Below, piece by piece: positions 5,910 to 6,190 of a stretch of DNA of 6,190 nucleotides. Position numbers and translations under genes: made by a program. Each line of letters starts with the position of its first letter. Position 1 is the stretch's first letter. The stretch comes from Dysgonomonas sp. Lineage in GTDB: Bacteria; Bacteroidota; Bacteroidia; Bacteroidales; Dysgonomonadaceae. Below the pieces are notes generated by a model that saw only the letters and a list, made by a program, of their open reading frames with translations, had not been told where the DNA came from and did not search any database. Where the stretch lies: NCBI GenBank assembly GCA_003523545.1, contig DQAM01000194.1, positions 1 through 6,190 on the forward strand, read 5' to 3'.

Positions 5910-6190
5910 TTAATTATTTGAAGATTGATCGGTTCGTTGTTTCGATACAAAATAGCCAATAATCAGAGAGAGAAAAAGACCTAATATAAAATTGGTAAAT
6001 ATTCGGGACATAATAAGAATGGTTCCGATATTAGACGCATAAAAGTCCATATAATTATCGTATGCTTTCGGATCTACCTCGCCCGACATCCCGAATAGAG
6101 ATAATAACCTTTGAGTCTGTTCCATAGTCCCCGCATCCTTGATATGCTGGACATACATACTCAGAATAGAAGGATTAATTATATATATAT
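5910..6190 (-). CDS. DUF4199-type membrane protein, C-terminal part (runs off right edge)
   Basis: The frame stays open from the stop at 5910 to the window edge, giving 92 complete codons. The ATG at 6158 is therefore probably internal, because the frame upstream still reads a sensible IYIINPSILS. The visible part has an INP motif followed by a helical, mostly soluble stretch (QHIKDAGTMEQTQRLLSLFG and a Met/Tyr/Asp-rich segment). Counting from the Met at 6158, a final membrane segment lies at about 52-71 (RIFTNFILGLFLSLIIGYF), ending in a short polar tail (VSKQRTDQSSNN). This matches my memory of DUF4199 proteins: about 170-180 residues, four membrane segments, YxxINP before a periplasmic or loop region, and a closing FGLxLSLIIxxF helix. 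Pairing with a GtrB-like glycosyltransferase gene directly downstream is a familiar Bacteroidetes arrangement. The function is unknown; a role with the glycosyltransferase in lipid-linked sugar handling is inferred from context only. Confidence 0.75.
   Translation of the reverse strand, partial: IYIINPSILSMYVQHIKDAGTMEQTQRLLSLFGMSGEVDPKAYDNYMDFYASNIGTILIMSRIFTNFILGLFLSLIIGYFVSKQRTDQSSNN

Noticed and set aside
6177..6190. TA-dinucleotide run at the right edge as a simple repeat or hairpin
   Set aside because: It is part of the open DUF4199-type reading frame (Ile/Tyr codons) and only a few units long.
1..6190. Mobile element, defence island or phage content
   Set aside because: All seven genes are on one strand, with core housekeeping or envelope functions; no transposase, integrase, repeat array or flanking duplication was seen.

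Overview
This window looks like an ordinary chromosomal core segment of a low-GC member of the Bacteroidetes, most likely the order Bacteroidales and possibly a Dysgonomonas-like lineage. That placement rests on four things: the AT-rich sequence, TAnnTTTG-type promoter elements in place of classical TATAAT boxes, weak ribosome binding sites, and lineage-typical genes. Those genes are a cysteine-free TopA with RFGP repeats, a cysteine-free RecO, a DUF4199-type membrane protein paired with a GtrB-like glycosyltransferase, and a membrane-anchored MutS-like protein. The genus is an inference from memory, not a measurement.

All seven genes lie on the minus strand, so they are transcribed from the right edge towards the left. 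From right to left: the C-terminal part of a DUF4199-type membrane protein (cut by the window edge) and a family 2 glycosyltransferase only 3 bp behind it. The pair ends in a strong intrinsic terminator whose loop contains the glycosyltransferase stop codon. Next is topA, whose best start is an internal ATG because a good promoter element overlaps the longer reading. A 103-bp gap with a near-perfect 26-bp palindrome follows. Then comes a very acidic 110-residue protein of unknown function that appears to be an internal duplication. A glycine-zipper/OmpA-type lipoprotein follows, probably with its own promoter inside the end of the preceding gene and closed by a second intrinsic terminator. The last unit is recO, with its promoter just beyond that terminator, followed after 22 bp by the start of a membrane-anchored MutS-like gene that runs off the left edge.

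The genes fall into three themes: envelope biogenesis (DUF4199/glycosyltransferase pair, peptidoglycan-binding lipoprotein), DNA topology (TopA), and DNA repair or recombination (RecO and the MutS-like protein). I see no mobile element, CRISPR array, tRNA, rRNA or sign of recent transfer, and no stretch over 300 bp without a gene. The observations most worth following up are the internally duplicated acidic protein beside topA and the membrane-tethered MutS-like gene in the recO transcription unit.
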